A stretch of DNA of 64,000 nucleotides from an uncultured Eubacteriales bacterium (GCA_900544765.1 UQWI01000008.1:1-64000); one strand, 5' to 3'. Positions 1 to 8,265 are shown, numbered from the stretch's first letter. Made by a program: numbers and translations. The notes: a model not told the origin generated them from the letters alone.

Positions 1-55
1 GAGCACCTGACTCTTAATCAGGGTGTCCAGGGTTCGAGTCCCTGATGGTGTACCA
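1..55 (+). tRNA. tRNA-Lys (CTT), 5' end cut by window edge
   Basis: The anticodon arm CCTGA-CTCTTAA-TCAGG gives anticodon CTT (lysine, AAG codons). A T-arm with GGTTCGAGTCC and an acceptor strand ending GTGTA-CCA follow. The acceptor 5' strand and D-arm lie outside the window. CCA is encoded. It is the first visible member of a tRNA/5S cluster. Confidence 0.93.
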
Positions 56-58
56 AAC

Positions 59-133
59 GGCCCGTTGGTCAAGTGGTCAAGACGGGGGCCTCTCACGCCC
101 CAAACGGGAGTTCGACTCTCCCACGGGTCACCA
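59..133 (+). tRNA. tRNA-Glu (CTC)
   Basis: Complete cloverleaf: acceptor GGCCCGT pairs with ACGGGTC (one G-T pair). The anticodon arm GGGGC-CTCTCAC-GCCCC gives anticodon CTC (glutamate, GAG). The discriminator is A and CCA is encoded. It lies 3 bases after tRNA-Lys, so the two are surely co-transcribed. Confidence 0.95.
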
Positions 134-166
134 CAACTTCCTCTGGAAGTTTAAGAACAAAATACA

Positions 167-282
<116 letters not shown>

Positions 283-312
283 ACCGGGGGCCAATTGGCC
301 CCCGAGTTCTAT

Positions 313-388
<76 letters not shown>

Positions 389-392
389 TGCG

Positions 393-421
393 AGAGCCGC
401 CGCTTTGCGGCGGCTCTTTTT
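393..421 (+). terminator. Intrinsic terminator inside the tRNA cluster
   Basis: GAGCCGCCGC-TTT-GCGGCGGCTC followed by TTTTT, a 10 bp GC-rich stem. It separates tRNA-Asn from the CAT tRNA that starts one base later. Confidence 0.9.
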
Positions 422-498
422 GGGCCTTTAGCTCAGTTGGTTAGAGCAACCGGCTCATAACCGGTCGGTCCGGGGTTCGAGTCCCTGAAGGCCCACCA
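422..498 (+). tRNA. tRNA with CAT anticodon (elongator Met or Ile2)
   Basis: Acceptor GGGCCTT pairs fully with AAGGCCC, so this is not the initiator, which has a 1-72 mismatch. The anticodon arm ACCGG-CTCATAA-CCGGT gives CAT. CAT tRNAs may be elongator Met or, after lysidine modification, Ile for AUA codons. The sequence alone does not separate these here. Discriminator A, CCA encoded. Confidence 0.92.
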
Positions 499-534
499 CC
501 GGAGCAAGCGAAAGCTTGCTCCGGCTTTGTTTTT
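499..534 (+). terminator. Intrinsic terminator after CAT tRNA
   Basis: CCGGAGCAAGC-GAAA-GCTTGCTCCGG followed by CTTTGTTTTT: 11 bp stem with a GNRA tetraloop. Only 16 bases separate its T-tract from the bioY start codon, so bioY has no room for a promoter of its own downstream of this hairpin. Confidence 0.9.
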
Positions 535-550
535 ATGTGGAGGTGCTTAA

Positions 551-1093
551 GTGGCTGTTAACCCGCGTATTAATGTGAGAGATATGGCGTATATTGCGCT
601 TTCTGCGGCTTTTATCTCCGTGTGTGCCTGGATTAGCGTTCCTGCCCTCGTGCCGTTTACCCTCCAGACTTTTGCAATTTTCCTCTGTGCTGCTGTCTTT
701 GGCGCCAAACGCGCGTTCGTCGCGGTGGCTTTGTACATCCTGCTCGGCGCCATTGGCTTGCCGGTGTTTTCAGGTTTCAGAGGCGGCTTTGGTATGCTGT
801 TCGGAGCAACCGGCGGTTATATCACCGGTTTCCTGCCCGCAGCAGTAATTGCCGGTTGGAAGTCCGGCAAGCGTAAGGGTATGTTCGGCGACGTGGCCGC
901 AATGGTCCTGGCTCTGATTGTCTGCTATGCCTTAGGTACGGTCTGGTACGCCTGCGTGTACGCATCCGGCCTGTCTGGCATCACTGCCGCGCTGATGGCC
1001 TGTGTGGTGCCCTACATCGTCCCTGACGCCCTTAAGATAATCCTGGCGGCTATGGTTGCCGGAAGGCTCAGGAGCGTTGTGAACAAGCGGTGA
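551..1093 (+). CDS. bioY: Biotin transporter BioY (ECF S component)
   Basis: 180 aa, all-helical membrane protein of the BioY family, the substrate-binding S component that takes up biotin with the shared EcfA/A'/T module. Visible family features are the N-terminal Ala-rich helix, the segment with LGAIGLPVFSGF about residue 68-79, the GGFG-LFGATGGY-GF stretch about residues 80-100, and roughly six hydrophobic helices. The length fits the family (about 180-190 aa). The start is GTG at 551, chosen because TGGAGG lies 8 bases upstream. The gene starts 16 bases after a tRNA terminator with no visible promoter between, so it may depend on read-through or on a promoter inside the tRNA genes. No ECF ATPase genes are nearby, consistent with use of a shared energising module. 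Confidence 0.9.
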   Translation: MAVNPRINVRDMAYIALSAAFISVCAWISVPALVPFTLQTFAIFLCAAVFGAKRAFVAVALYILLGAIGLPVFSGFRGGFGMLFGATGGYITGFLPAAVIAGWKSGKRKGMFGDVAAMVLALIVCYALGTVWYACVYASGLSGITAALMACVVPYIVPDALKIILAAMVAGRLRSVVNKR

Positions 1094-1126
1094 GAGCCTG
1101 CTTTTACTTCGCTGCCTAATAAGACT

Positions 1127-1160
1127 GAAAATCGCCCGTGATATTCACGGGCGATTTTTA
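1127..1160. terminator. Bidirectional terminator between bioY and XRE gene
   Basis: AAAATCGCCCGTGA-TAT-TCACGGGCGATTTTTA: a stem of at least 12 bp with A-run and T-run on either side. It serves convergent bioY (+) and the XRE gene (-), whose stop codon begins at 1161. Confidence 0.9.
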
Positions 1161-1778
1161 TTAGCTTTTGCGACGACGCAGGGTGAGCCAGGTCACAAGC
1201 GCGCATATGAGCAGCCATATTGCAAATGGAGTTGCCCATATCAGGTCATTTGGCAGGCTGATAGTGATATCCTTTAAATACAATATGCCGACGATGTGCT
1301 GAATCACGAGCCAAAGCACTTCATTTATAAAAACTGCAGGTATCACGCTCAGGAACCACACATTTACCGCCCAAAACCAGCGCGGGCGCTCGCCCTTAGT
1401 GAGCAGCCACACAGTGACTGCAGTGAGCTGAAATATGAGCATAACGGCGACGCAGAGCCAGTTCTGATATTCAAACCACAGCCCGCCGCCTAGTATCAGC
1501 CCGGCGGCATCGAGCGCCGTTGCAATAATGCACATTGTACGCACGGTGACCGGCGTCCTGGCCTGTACGGCGGGAGTGGGCTCGATGCCGCGCAGGAGGT
1601 AGTCCGTCGTGACGTCGAAGAACTCCGCCATTGCCACAACGCGCTCGAGGTCCGGCACGCTCTGCTCGGCTTCCCATTTTGAAACTGCCTGGCGCGAAAC
1701 GCCGACCGCGTCGGCAAGCTGCTCCTGAGTTATGCCCTTCGCCTTGCGCAGGGACTGTATTCTGTCTGAGATGTTCAT
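1161..1778 (-). CDS. XRE-family regulator with membrane C-terminal domain
   Basis: 205 aa. Residues about 5-60 form a Cro/C1-type helix-turn-helix (RKAKGITQEQLADAVGVSRQ, then AVSKWE and a DYLL end), the arrangement typical of DNA-binding XRE proteins. After a short linker, residues about 80-195 contain three to four hydrophobic helices, ending in a basic tail. This HTH-plus-membrane layout is common in Clostridia and Bacilli and suggests a membrane-tethered regulator. The signal and target are unknown. ATG is preceded by AAAGGACGG. It stands alone between terminators, so it may control itself or the neighbouring lipoprotein gene, which is inference. Confidence 0.85.
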   Translation of the reverse strand: MNISDRIQSLRKAKGITQEQLADAVGVSRQAVSKWEAEQSVPDLERVVAMAEFFDVTTDYLLRGIEPTPAVQARTPVTVRTMCIIATALDAAGLILGGGLWFEYQNWLCVAVMLIFQLTAVTVWLLTKGERPRWFWAVNVWFLSVIPAVFINEVLWLVIQHIVGILYLKDITISLPNDLIWATPFAIWLLICALVTWLTLRRRKS

Positions 1779-1918
1779 GCAAACACCGTCCTTTCGCCGC
1801 CTAGGATAGCAAAAAATGCGGTTGCCAGTCCACCAAACGCGCTTGGAACCTTGTCAACCGGCGGTTGCGCGGCCCTTTTTGAGGTGGAATGCGCAATCTT
1901 AGAGCATGTGGCTTTGTT

Positions 1919-3556
1919 TTAGCCAGCCAGGAACCCGCTCTGTATCGAGGCCTGTGCGTCTGCCATCAGCGCGACGAGCTTTTGCGCATCAGCCCTTGCT
2001 GAGACCGAGGCGAGGGCGGCGGGGAAGCTCTTGCCGAGCTCTCCGCCGTCCCATGCGGCGTGAAGGGCAAGAGCTGTGGCTATGTGTTCCGCAGCTGTCT
2101 CGTCGGGTGAGTGTGGGGCGGGCGTGTTGCCGAGCGCGAGGAGGTAGTCGAGCAATCCATCCGGCCCGGAGACGAAGCGGCGCGTCAGCTCATCTATCGC
2201 GCCCTCGCTGTGCGCCCCGTCGCTGCTGAGATAGTACGCGCCCAACGCCTCGAGCTCTAGGGAGGCGAAGTCGGGCAGCTCAGAACCAATCTGCGTGAAG
2301 CCGTAGTCCGCCGCGTCAACGCTGGGGACGGACGGCATACCCAGCTCATACGCCCATAGCCGCAGCGCGTCGTCCGTGCCATCTGCTCCGTTGTCGAGGG
2401 CAAAGACGCCGCTGCCGAGCCAGCTTATGCCCGGATAGGAATAGTCGCCCGACGATACGGCGAAGTCCTCCGGCACGGGATATTCAGACAATGTCTGAGC
2501 CGCAAAGTCAACGACGGAAAGCCCGGTGACCGTCTCGCCGTCATAGAACTTGAGCAGCGCCTTGTCCTCATATATACTATAGCATACGCTGTAAGGCTCC
2601 GACTGCACGGCTCCGATGTCCAGGACGGCGCCGTCAATGACATCAACGGCGAAAAGCCTGCCGGGGCTGTAGAACAGCACATAGCGTCCGGCGGTCATAC
2701 TGCTGCCAAGCATCCGCGCGTTTTCGCCGGACGTGTTTGCGTTGTACAGCTCTTCAAGCTCGCCGGTCTCAAGATTGCAGCGCCGGATTATTCCGTCCTC
2801 ACAGACGCAGATGATATTGTCGGTCACAAAAGTCCCGCCCATTTTGTGCGGGGATATGTCTGTTATATCAGTGAGCGACTTCTTGGCAATATCATAATGC
2901 CACACTGTTACATCTTCGCAGAGCGCATCGGATGAGCACATTAACAGCAAATGGTTCCCGCTCGGGGAGACTTCTACAGTCTGAATGTTTTCAAGCTCAA
3001 CGCCTGACAGGACATCTGTGACTTCCCCGGTCAAAAGGTTGAGCATTACAGGGCAGCGCGAATTTATATCATTGCGGTATAGCGGCACGAATACGCGCTC
3101 CGGGGACGCTCTGTATCTGTATTCGGCGATTGGATAGTAGTTCTCTCCGGTATAGGGCAGTATGAGCTGCCCGTCATTCATGCACCACTCGAAACCCAAC
3201 GGGTATGTAACTCCGTTGAGCTCGTAATCCTGAGAAACAGTATGCCGCTCCAGCTCAACGAGTTCTCCGTTCTCCACCGTGTACGCGGCGTAGTGCGTGC
3301 CACGGTTCATCGCCTGCTCGTCAAGGCACTTCATAACAATGCCCTCTGTGATGAGGGTGTAGGCATCTGAAATCTCATGTTCGCTCAGCGTGTAATCCTC
3401 ACGCTCGACGGGCGTGAGAACGTCGAATCCCGCGGCCCCAGGCGTTTCCGTCTCCGGTGTGGGCATGGTCGTCTCCGTGACCGGCGTCGTTGTGACGCCG
3501 CAGGCCGTGGTAAAGAGCATGGTCAGCGCGAGAAAAACTGCCGGAATCTTCTTCAC
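1919..3556 (-). CDS. Secreted lipoprotein, beta-propeller-like, function unknown
   Basis: 545 aa from the GTG at 3556, which has AAGGAGG 8 bases upstream; an ATG 51 bases further up lacks a site. The N-terminus (KK, hydrophobic run, TTAC-G) is a lipoprotein signal peptide with a slightly atypical lipobox (T at -3). A Thr/Pro/Glu-rich linker follows. Residues about 100-400 are a series of short repeated beta-type blocks with aromatic and Gly/Asp turns (for example GNHLLLMC, WHYDIA, YVLFYSPGRLFAVD), which suggests a beta-propeller. The C-terminal about 110 residues are acidic and helical. No catalytic motif was recognised. It is monocistronic. The role is unknown; an extracytoplasmic sensor or scaffold is only a guess. 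Confidence 0.75.
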   Translation of the reverse strand: MKKIPAVFLALTMLFTTACGVTTTPVTETTMPTPETETPGAAGFDVLTPVEREDYTLSEHEISDAYTLITEGIVMKCLDEQAMNRGTHYAAYTVENGELVELERHTVSQDYELNGVTYPLGFEWCMNDGQLILPYTGENYYPIAEYRYRASPERVFVPLYRNDINSRCPVMLNLLTGEVTDVLSGVELENIQTVEVSPSGNHLLLMCSSDALCEDVTVWHYDIAKKSLTDITDISPHKMGGTFVTDNIICVCEDGIIRRCNLETGELEELYNANTSGENARMLGSSMTAGRYVLFYSPGRLFAVDVIDGAVLDIGAVQSEPYSVCYSIYEDKALLKFYDGETVTGLSVVDFAAQTLSEYPVPEDFAVSSGDYSYPGISWLGSGVFALDNGADGTDDALRLWAYELGMPSVPSVDAADYGFTQIGSELPDFASLELEALGAYYLSSDGAHSEGAIDELTRRFVSGPDGLLDYLLALGNTPAPHSPDETAAEHIATALALHAAWDGGELGKSFPAALASVSARADAQKLVALMADAQASIQSGFLAG

Positions 3557-3650
3557 ACATATCGCCTCCTTATCTATCAAGACGTAAACGATAGGAAAAG
3601 GTTGCATAAAAGCGCCATGAAAAGAGAGCGGGACTTCGTTAATATTGGAA

Positions 3651-3686
3651 AGTGGATGGCGCGCCGAAAAGACGCGCCATCCACTT
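3651..3686 (-). terminator. Long hairpin after the acetyltransferase gene
   Basis: AGTGGATGGCGCG and its complement CGCGCCATCCACT enclose a 9-base A-rich loop: a perfect 13 bp stem. Read on the minus strand it lies 36 bases beyond the stop of the acetyltransferase and before the lipoprotein gene. It lacks a good T-run, so it may be a weak terminator or an mRNA 3'-end stabiliser. Confidence 0.55.
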
Positions 3687-3722
3687 GCTACACACGCAAA
3701 GTGTGAAGTACCCGGCTGCTTA

Positions 3723-4376
3723 TTATTTCAACCTGCTTTTCAGTGCGGCGCGGAGATTTTCGAGATTTTCGTCGCACAACACGGGCAGCCAGCCCAGCAG
3801 CTCTTCGGGCGGAAGATCCCACCACTTGAAGCGCATGAGCATGTCCGTGAGCTCATCGTCGAAGCGGTTCTTGATAAACCGCACCGGGTTGCCGCCAGCG
3901 ACGGTATAGGGGGCTACGTCGCGCGTGACCACGCTGTAGGCCGCCAAAATGGCCCTGTCGCCGATTTTTACTCCTGGCATGACCACGCACTCACGGCCGA
4001 GCCAGACGTCGTTGCCGACTATTGTGTCGCCCTTGCGAGGCAGCTGGGACATGTGGTCGGGCGTGAGCTCGCTCCACGCGCCGCCAAAGACATTGAAGGG
4101 GTAGGTGGAGGCGCTGCCGATGCGGTGATTGGCCGGGCCCATGATAAAGGTCGTACCCTGAGCGATGGCGCAGAATTTGCCGATAACGAGCCTGTCGCCG
4201 AACTCGGGGTAGTTGAAGAGCACGTTGTTGCGCTCGAAGCCGGTCGGGTCGGTGTCGTCATCGTAATATGTGTAGTCGCCAATCTCTATGTTCGGGGCGT
4301 GGACTACGTTCTTTATAAAGCAGGAGGTGCCGTACTCATTGGGGAACACCTCGTTGGGGTTGGGTATGTTTAGCAT
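3723..4376 (-). CDS. Vat/CatB-type xenobiotic acetyltransferase (left-handed beta-helix)
   Basis: 217 aa. The protein carries the hexapeptide-repeat pattern of trimeric left-handed beta-helix acetyltransferases and the landmarks of the xenobiotic (XAT) subfamily: IGKFCAIAQGTTFIM about residue 68-82, GPANHR with the catalytic His, STYPFNVFGG, KGDTIVGNDVWLG, VVMPGVKIGD and APYTVAGGNPV. The WW pair in the C-terminal segment (KWWDLPPE) also matches Vat proteins. Family members use acetyl-CoA to O-acetylate streptogramin A (Vat) or chloramphenicol (CatB). The length fits. The actual substrate cannot be read from the sequence, and many chromosomal members have no known resistance role. The start ATG has GGAGG 7 bases upstream. 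The gene stands alone, with no mobile element in sight. Confidence 0.85.
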   Translation of the reverse strand: MLNIPNPNEVFPNEYGTSCFIKNVVHAPNIEIGDYTYYDDDTDPTGFERNNVLFNYPEFGDRLVIGKFCAIAQGTTFIMGPANHRIGSASTYPFNVFGGAWSELTPDHMSQLPRKGDTIVGNDVWLGRECVVMPGVKIGDRAILAAYSVVTRDVAPYTVAGGNPVRFIKNRFDDELTDMLMRFKWWDLPPEELLGWLPVLCDENLENLRAALKSRLK

Positions 4377-4487
4377 GCTGTTACCTCCGTTTTGTATTTT
4401 TGTTCACCACCTTTCCACGGAGAAAGCAACTGCGACCGCTCGTATTTTGCGTATACCGTCCATAGTATCACCTCAATTGCCAGGCTC

Positions 4488-4946
4488 TCAGTACACCTTG
4501 GCCCCGACGTATTCGACGAGGTCGCTGGGGTTGAGGATAATCTGCTCTCCGCGCATACCGGCGGAGACGGCTATTTCGTCAAAGAGTATGTAGGTTTCGT
4601 CTATGTATGTCGGGTATTTTTTCTTCATGCCGATGGGCGAGCAGCCGCCGCGCATGTAGCCGGTGAGCGGCAGTAGCTCCTTGACGTGTATCATCTCCAG
4701 CTTTTTGTTTCCGGAGACGCTCGCCGCCCGGCGCAAATCCAGCTCGTCGAGCACGGGGATGCAGAAAACCAGTATACCGGTCTTGTCGCCGCGCGTGACT
4801 AGGGTCTTGAAAACCTGCTCGGCGGGCATGCCTATCTGCTCAGCGGCGTGCTTGCCGGAGAGGTCGCTTTCGTCGTACTCGTATTCGCTTGTGCGGTAGG
4901 CGATGCCCGCCGCGTCCAGCAGTCGCATAGCGTTTGTCTTGGTCAT
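4488..4946 (-). CDS. ybaK: YbaK/EbsC-family aminoacyl-tRNA deacylase
   Basis: 152 aa. Members clear mischarged tRNA, typically Cys-tRNA(Pro), in trans. Family signs: the N-terminal TNAMRLLDAAGIAY, the HAAEQIG helix, VFKTLVTRGD (the conserved Lys/Thr strand), LRRAASVSGNKKLEM with the lysine pair, TGYMRGGCSPIGMKK and the C-terminal SAGMRGEQIILNPSDL. Length matches the YbaK family (about 155 aa). The ATG at 4946 is chosen because AAAGGAG lies 9 bases upstream; longer in-frame starts run into the upstream gene. Only two bases separate it from the stop of the upstream GNAT gene, so the two are one operon and translationally coupled. Confidence 0.9.
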   Translation of the reverse strand: MTKTNAMRLLDAAGIAYRTSEYEYDESDLSGKHAAEQIGMPAEQVFKTLVTRGDKTGILVFCIPVLDELDLRRAASVSGNKKLEMIHVKELLPLTGYMRGGCSPIGMKKKYPTYIDETYILFDEIAVSAGMRGEQIILNPSDLVEYVGAKVY

Positions 4947-4948
4947 GC

Positions 4949-5542
4949 TCACAGCTCCTTTATGCCGGCGCAGTGCGCCTCGCAGACTCCGAGGATGAAA
5001 TCCTCGGGAAGCTCCGTCCAGGCGGTCATGGGCTCCGGACGGCCTTCTGTTGGGTTCAGTCGGAGCATGTAGTAGGTCATGTCGCACCAGCGGCCGAGCT
5101 TCCAGCCGATGCTCTCCATGGTGAAGAGCCGCTCAAAGCCGCAGCTCTCGTGCAGGCGCTCGCTGGGCGCGTTAGGAGTGGCGACAACGCCGATGGCATT
5201 CACGCAGCCCTGACGGCGCAGAATGTCTGTAACGGCCGTGTACAGGGCCGTCCCGATGCCCAGGCCCTTGGCGGCAGGGGAGAGGTACACGCTCAGCTCC
5301 ACGGCCCAGTCGAAGGCCGCACGGGTGCGGAAACGGTGGGCGTAGGAGTAGCCTATAACTTCGCCGCTGCGCTCGCAGACCAGCCAGGGGTAGAAGGCTG
5401 TGACCTCCTCAATGCGGCGGGCCATTTCGGCCTCGTCCGGCGCAGGAGATTCAAAGGTCACGGTGGTGCCTATGTATGGGGCGTATATGCCCGCAGCCGC
5501 CGCGGCGTCGGCTGCGGTGGCTGGGCGAATCTTGTATTCCAT
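4949..5542 (-). CDS. GNAT N-acetyltransferase, phosphinothricin-acetyltransferase-like
   Basis: 197 aa. A GNAT fold: the N-terminal IRPATAADAAAAAGIYAPYI, the beta-4 strand ending AVELSVYLSPAAKGLGIGTALY (pyrophosphate-binding loop GLGIGTAL) and the ANAPSERLHESCGF motif. The YAPYI-TTVTFE start resembles the Pat/YwnH group that acetylates phosphinothricin or methionine sulfoximine analogues, but the acceptor is unknown. The ATG at 5542 is preceded by AAGGAAG; longer frames run into the upstream gene. Middle gene of a three-gene minus-strand operon (GNAT, GNAT, ybaK), 13 bases after the other GNAT. Confidence 0.86.
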   Translation of the reverse strand: MEYKIRPATAADAAAAAGIYAPYIGTTVTFESPAPDEAEMARRIEEVTAFYPWLVCERSGEVIGYSYAHRFRTRAAFDWAVELSVYLSPAAKGLGIGTALYTAVTDILRRQGCVNAIGVVATPNAPSERLHESCGFERLFTMESIGWKLGRWCDMTYYMLRLNPTEGRPEPMTAWTELPEDFILGVCEAHCAGIKEL

Positions 5543-5555
5543 GCTGTTTACTTCC

Positions 5556-6065
5556 TTATTTGAAAATATCCGTGCGGACCAGCGCGTACATGCGCATATC
5601 CCGCACCGCGCCGCCCTTGACGGCGTTTGCCCTGAGCGTACCCTCGAGGCTGAACCCGGCCTTTTCCAACACGCGGCAGGACGCGGCGTTGGAGGTAAAC
5701 GGCTCGGCGTAGATGCGCATGATGTCGGTGTTGGCAAAGACGTACTCGCAGATTTCGCGCACGGCGCGCGTGGCAAGCCCAAAACCCCAGTGCGTCCTGC
5801 CGACGTAATAACCCAGCTCTCCGGTGAAGCGGTGTATGTTCACGCCGCGCGTGACGGAAATGCTGCCCACGCAGCGCCCCTCGTGCGTTATGGCGAACGG
5901 GTACACGCTGTCCCCGGCGGAGAGCATGGCGGAGATGAACTCGCGCGCGTCATCCGCCGTGTACGGGTAGGGCAGGCCGTCGCGCAGGTTGGCCTGTACG
6001 GCCTCATCGTTGAGCGCCTCGGCGAGCGCTTCGGCGTCGGATAAAAGCCAGGGACGTATCGTCAT
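5556..6065 (-). CDS. RimJ/RimL-type GNAT N-acetyltransferase
   Basis: 169 aa. Starts TIRPWLLSDAEALAEALND, the usual N-terminus of ribosomal-protein-acetyltransferase-like GNATs, has GELGYYVGRTHWGFGLATRAV (acetyl-CoA loop) and ends with NAASCRVLEKAGFSLEG, the signature for the RimJ/RimL subgroup. Substrate may be a protein N-terminus or a small amine; it cannot be fixed from sequence. GGAGGTGGAAAC precedes the ATG. First gene of the operon with the second GNAT and ybaK. Confidence 0.87.
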   Translation of the reverse strand: MTIRPWLLSDAEALAEALNDEAVQANLRDGLPYPYTADDAREFISAMLSAGDSVYPFAITHEGRCVGSISVTRGVNIHRFTGELGYYVGRTHWGFGLATRAVREICEYVFANTDIMRIYAEPFTSNAASCRVLEKAGFSLEGTLRANAVKGGAVRDMRMYALVRTDIFK

Positions 6066-6163
6066 GTTTCCACCTCCGCAAAGTCCGTATGCCTATTTAA
6101 CAACCTGAGGCGGCCCTACGTCAAGTCTTAACGGAAAATTCACAGCAAGATGAGAATTCACTC

Positions 6164-6191
6164 TTGTAAAAATTCTGTATCATGTTATAAT
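6164..6191 (+). promoter_or_regulatory. SigA promoter for tRNA-Ser/DegV unit
   Basis: TTGTAA, 16 bases, TATAAT, ending 34 bases upstream of the mature tRNA-Ser. Confidence 0.75.
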
Positions 6192-6225
6192 CAATTAGTT
6201 GAAAGTTGCGGTACGCGGCGTAGAT

Positions 6226-6314
6226 GGAGAGGTGTCCGAGTGGTTTAAGGAGCTGGTCTTGAAAACCAGTGACCCGGCAACGGGCCATGGGTTCGAATCC
6301 CATCCTCTCCGCCA
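6226..6314 (+). tRNA. tRNA-Ser (TGA)
   Basis: Class II tRNA with a long variable arm (GACCCGGCAACGGGCC). Acceptor GGAGAGG pairs with CCTCTCC, and anticodon arm CTGGT-CTTGAAA-ACCAG gives TGA (serine, UCA). Discriminator G, CCA encoded. No terminator lies before the DegV gene 54 bases on, so both are probably on one transcript. Confidence 0.95.
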
Positions 6315-6367
6315 CAAAAGACGCCTCGTACCGCAAGCCATTCCTTTGGTGAAGCGAGGTCAGGTAA

Positions 6368-7273
6368 ATGGGCGATTTCATAGTCATAACGGATGGCTCC
6401 GGGGATATCCCGAAAGAGGTCATCGAGGCCAGAAATATCAGGATGATCAACTTCTTCGTCATGCTCGGCAGCGGGGAATATCTGCAGCAGAACGTTGACA
6501 TAGGCGACGATGAGTTCTACGAGTGGATGGTTACGCACCCCGGAGTGTACCCCAAGAGCTCCACACCCTCCACTCAGGATTACCTGAAGGCGTTTACGGA
6601 AATCGCCGAGGCCGGGGAGAAGGCAATAGTGCTGTGCATCACCGAGAAGTTCTCCAACTCCTACCAGACCGCATGCATCGCCCTGGACCTGCTGCGCGAG
6701 GACTATCCCGACGCGCAGATAACCGTCATCAACTCCATGGTCAACACCGTGCTCCAGGGCCTGATGGTGCTCGAGGCCTGCAACATGCGCGACGCGGGCG
6801 TGCCCTATGCCGAGGCTGTGGAGAGGCTCTACGAGATTCGCCCCACGGGCCGCATTTTCTTCACTATCGGCAGCATAGACTACCTCTCTCACGGAGGACG
6901 TATAGGCAAGCTGGCCGGTAAAGTGACCAGCGCTCTCGGAATCCGCCCGGTGATAACCCTCAAGGAGGGAGAAATCTTCCTCGGCGGCGTGGGACGCGGC
7001 CGCGCCAAGACCCTCGATAAGACGCTCAAGAACGCCTATGACTACCTGAAGGGGAGCTTCACAAGCCGCGAGCAGTTCGACATCTGCCTGGGCTACGGCT
7101 ACGACTACAACGAGGCGGTTGAGTTCCGCGCGCGCGTGGAGAGCATGCTCGAGGAGCTCGGCCTCGGCGGCGGAGGAGAGATACCCATAACGCATATAAG
7201 CTCCGTCATCGCCGTGCATACGGGGCCGTATGCTCTCGGCATAGGCATCTTGGCTAAGGCGCGACTGGACTGA
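6368..7273 (+). CDS. DegV-family fatty-acid-binding protein
   Basis: 301 aa. DegV proteins bind a fatty acid and, as FakB, present it to FakA kinase. Visible motifs: VITDGSGDIP near the N-terminus, SSTPSTQDYLKAF (the SxPS/T motif that touches the carboxylate), KFSNSYQTA, then GRIFFTIGSIDYLSHGGRIGK, the strongly conserved DYL-xGGRI motif, and a C-terminal HTGPYALGI motif. Length (about 280-300) fits. A partner FakA gene is not in the window. GAGGTCAGG precedes the ATG. The gene follows tRNA-Ser with no terminator between, and ends at a strong terminator. Confidence 0.92.
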   Translation: MGDFIVITDGSGDIPKEVIEARNIRMINFFVMLGSGEYLQQNVDIGDDEFYEWMVTHPGVYPKSSTPSTQDYLKAFTEIAEAGEKAIVLCITEKFSNSYQTACIALDLLREDYPDAQITVINSMVNTVLQGLMVLEACNMRDAGVPYAEAVERLYEIRPTGRIFFTIGSIDYLSHGGRIGKLAGKVTSALGIRPVITLKEGEIFLGGVGRGRAKTLDKTLKNAYDYLKGSFTSREQFDICLGYGYDYNEAVEFRARVESMLEELGLGGGGEIPITHISSVIAVHTGPYALGIGILAKARLD

Positions 7274-7284
7274 AAACGTAATAT

Positions 7285-7323
7285 AAGGCACGGGGCCGGC
7301 TTTGTCCGGCCCCGTGCCTTTTG
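7285..7323. terminator. Terminator between degV and ZIP gene
   Basis: AAGGCACGGGGCCGG-CTTTGT-CCGGCCCCGTGCCTT TT: 15 bp stem, shared by convergent genes. Confidence 0.9.
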
Positions 7324-7326
7324 CGC

Positions 7327-8202
7327 TCACACATATATTATCATAAGCCCGACGAGTATGCCCACTACGGTCGCAAGGGCGGGCAGCTTACTGCGCCACA
7401 TTAGTATGGCCTCGGGCATCAGCTCACCGAACACGACGTAGTACATAGCGCCGGCGGCGAAGCTCAGGCTAAGCGCCAGCCACATCGGCGAGAGCGTGCC
7501 CAGGCAATAGCCCAGCAGGGCGCCGATTATCGTCGGGGAGCCGGAGGCGGCGGTGACGAGTATGGCTTTCCAGCGCTTCTGCCCGCCGGATATGAGCGGC
7601 ACTGCGACGGCCATGCCCTCGGGGATGTTGTGCAGCCCTATTATAACAGCCATCACCATGCCCGTGCCGCCGAGCATGCCGGCCTCCGGAGAGCTGGCGT
7701 AGCTGGCGCCTATGACCATGCCCTCCGGCATGTTGTGCAGGGCTATGGCGCAGGCCATGACGACGCCCGCTATGAAGAGCTGATAGGGGGAGGCGGGGCC
7801 GCCGTCCTCGCTGGACACCTCGTGCTTGGCGTAGTGGTCGGCGTGGATGAGCTCGTCCAGGTCGTCGGCGGTCTTTGGATGGTTTTCGTCTATATGCTCT
7901 ATCTCGTGGTTGGTCTTGCTGTCAATCCAGTAGTTGAGCAGCCAAATGACCGCGTAGCCCAGCATGACGCCGAACATGACAAAGAACACGCTCACTGGCT
8001 CCGAGGCGCCATCCGGATGCATCGCGCCGGGTATCATGTCGAAGCTGACCACGCCGCACATTATGCCGCCCGCGAAGGCCAGCAGCAGGCTGACGGCGCG
8101 GCTCGAATCACGGCGGAAAAAAGCGGCGATAATCCCGCCTAGGCCAGTTCCGCCCACGCCGGCTATCGCCGTTATTACAACTATCCAGCCTATAACGCCC
8201 AT
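7327..8202 (-). CDS. ZIP-family divalent metal transporter
   Basis: 291 aa from the ATG at 8202, which has GGAAGG 9 bases upstream (two longer starts are too close to that site). ZIP proteins import zinc or other divalent metals. The two signature helices are clear: ALHNMPEGMVIGASY and GLHNIPEGMAVAVPL, each with the His-Asn-x-Pro-Glu-Gly metal site. A His/Asp-rich cytosolic loop (HEIEHIDENHPK and DELIHADHYAKHE) lies between helices 3 and 4, as usual. About eight hydrophobic helices. Resembles bacterial ZupT/GufA-type ZIPs. Substrate preference is not readable. No metal regulator is nearby. Confidence 0.92.
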   Translation of the reverse strand: MGVIGWIVVITAIAGVGGTGLGGIIAAFFRRDSSRAVSLLLAFAGGIMCGVVSFDMIPGAMHPDGASEPVSVFFVMFGVMLGYAVIWLLNYWIDSKTNHEIEHIDENHPKTADDLDELIHADHYAKHEVSSEDGGPASPYQLFIAGVVMACAIALHNMPEGMVIGASYASSPEAGMLGGTGMVMAVIIGLHNIPEGMAVAVPLISGGQKRWKAILVTAASGSPTIIGALLGYCLGTLSPMWLALSLSFAAGAMYYVVFGELMPEAILMWRSKLPALATVVGILVGLMIIYV

Positions 8203-8236
8203 GTGCATACACCTTCCCACATCTTTTCCGGGAAAT

Positions 8237-8265
8237 ATGATATACTCATGCGCGGCTCAGGTCAA
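8237..8265 (-). promoter_or_regulatory. SigA promoter for ZIP gene
   Basis: On the minus strand TTGACC, 17 bases, TATCAT, about 35 bases upstream of the chosen start. Confidence 0.7.

Noticed and set aside
1471..1782. Alternative frames over the XRE gene
   Set aside because: The XRE frame has a clear HTH and ribosome-binding site; the others are Arg/Ala-rich shadows.
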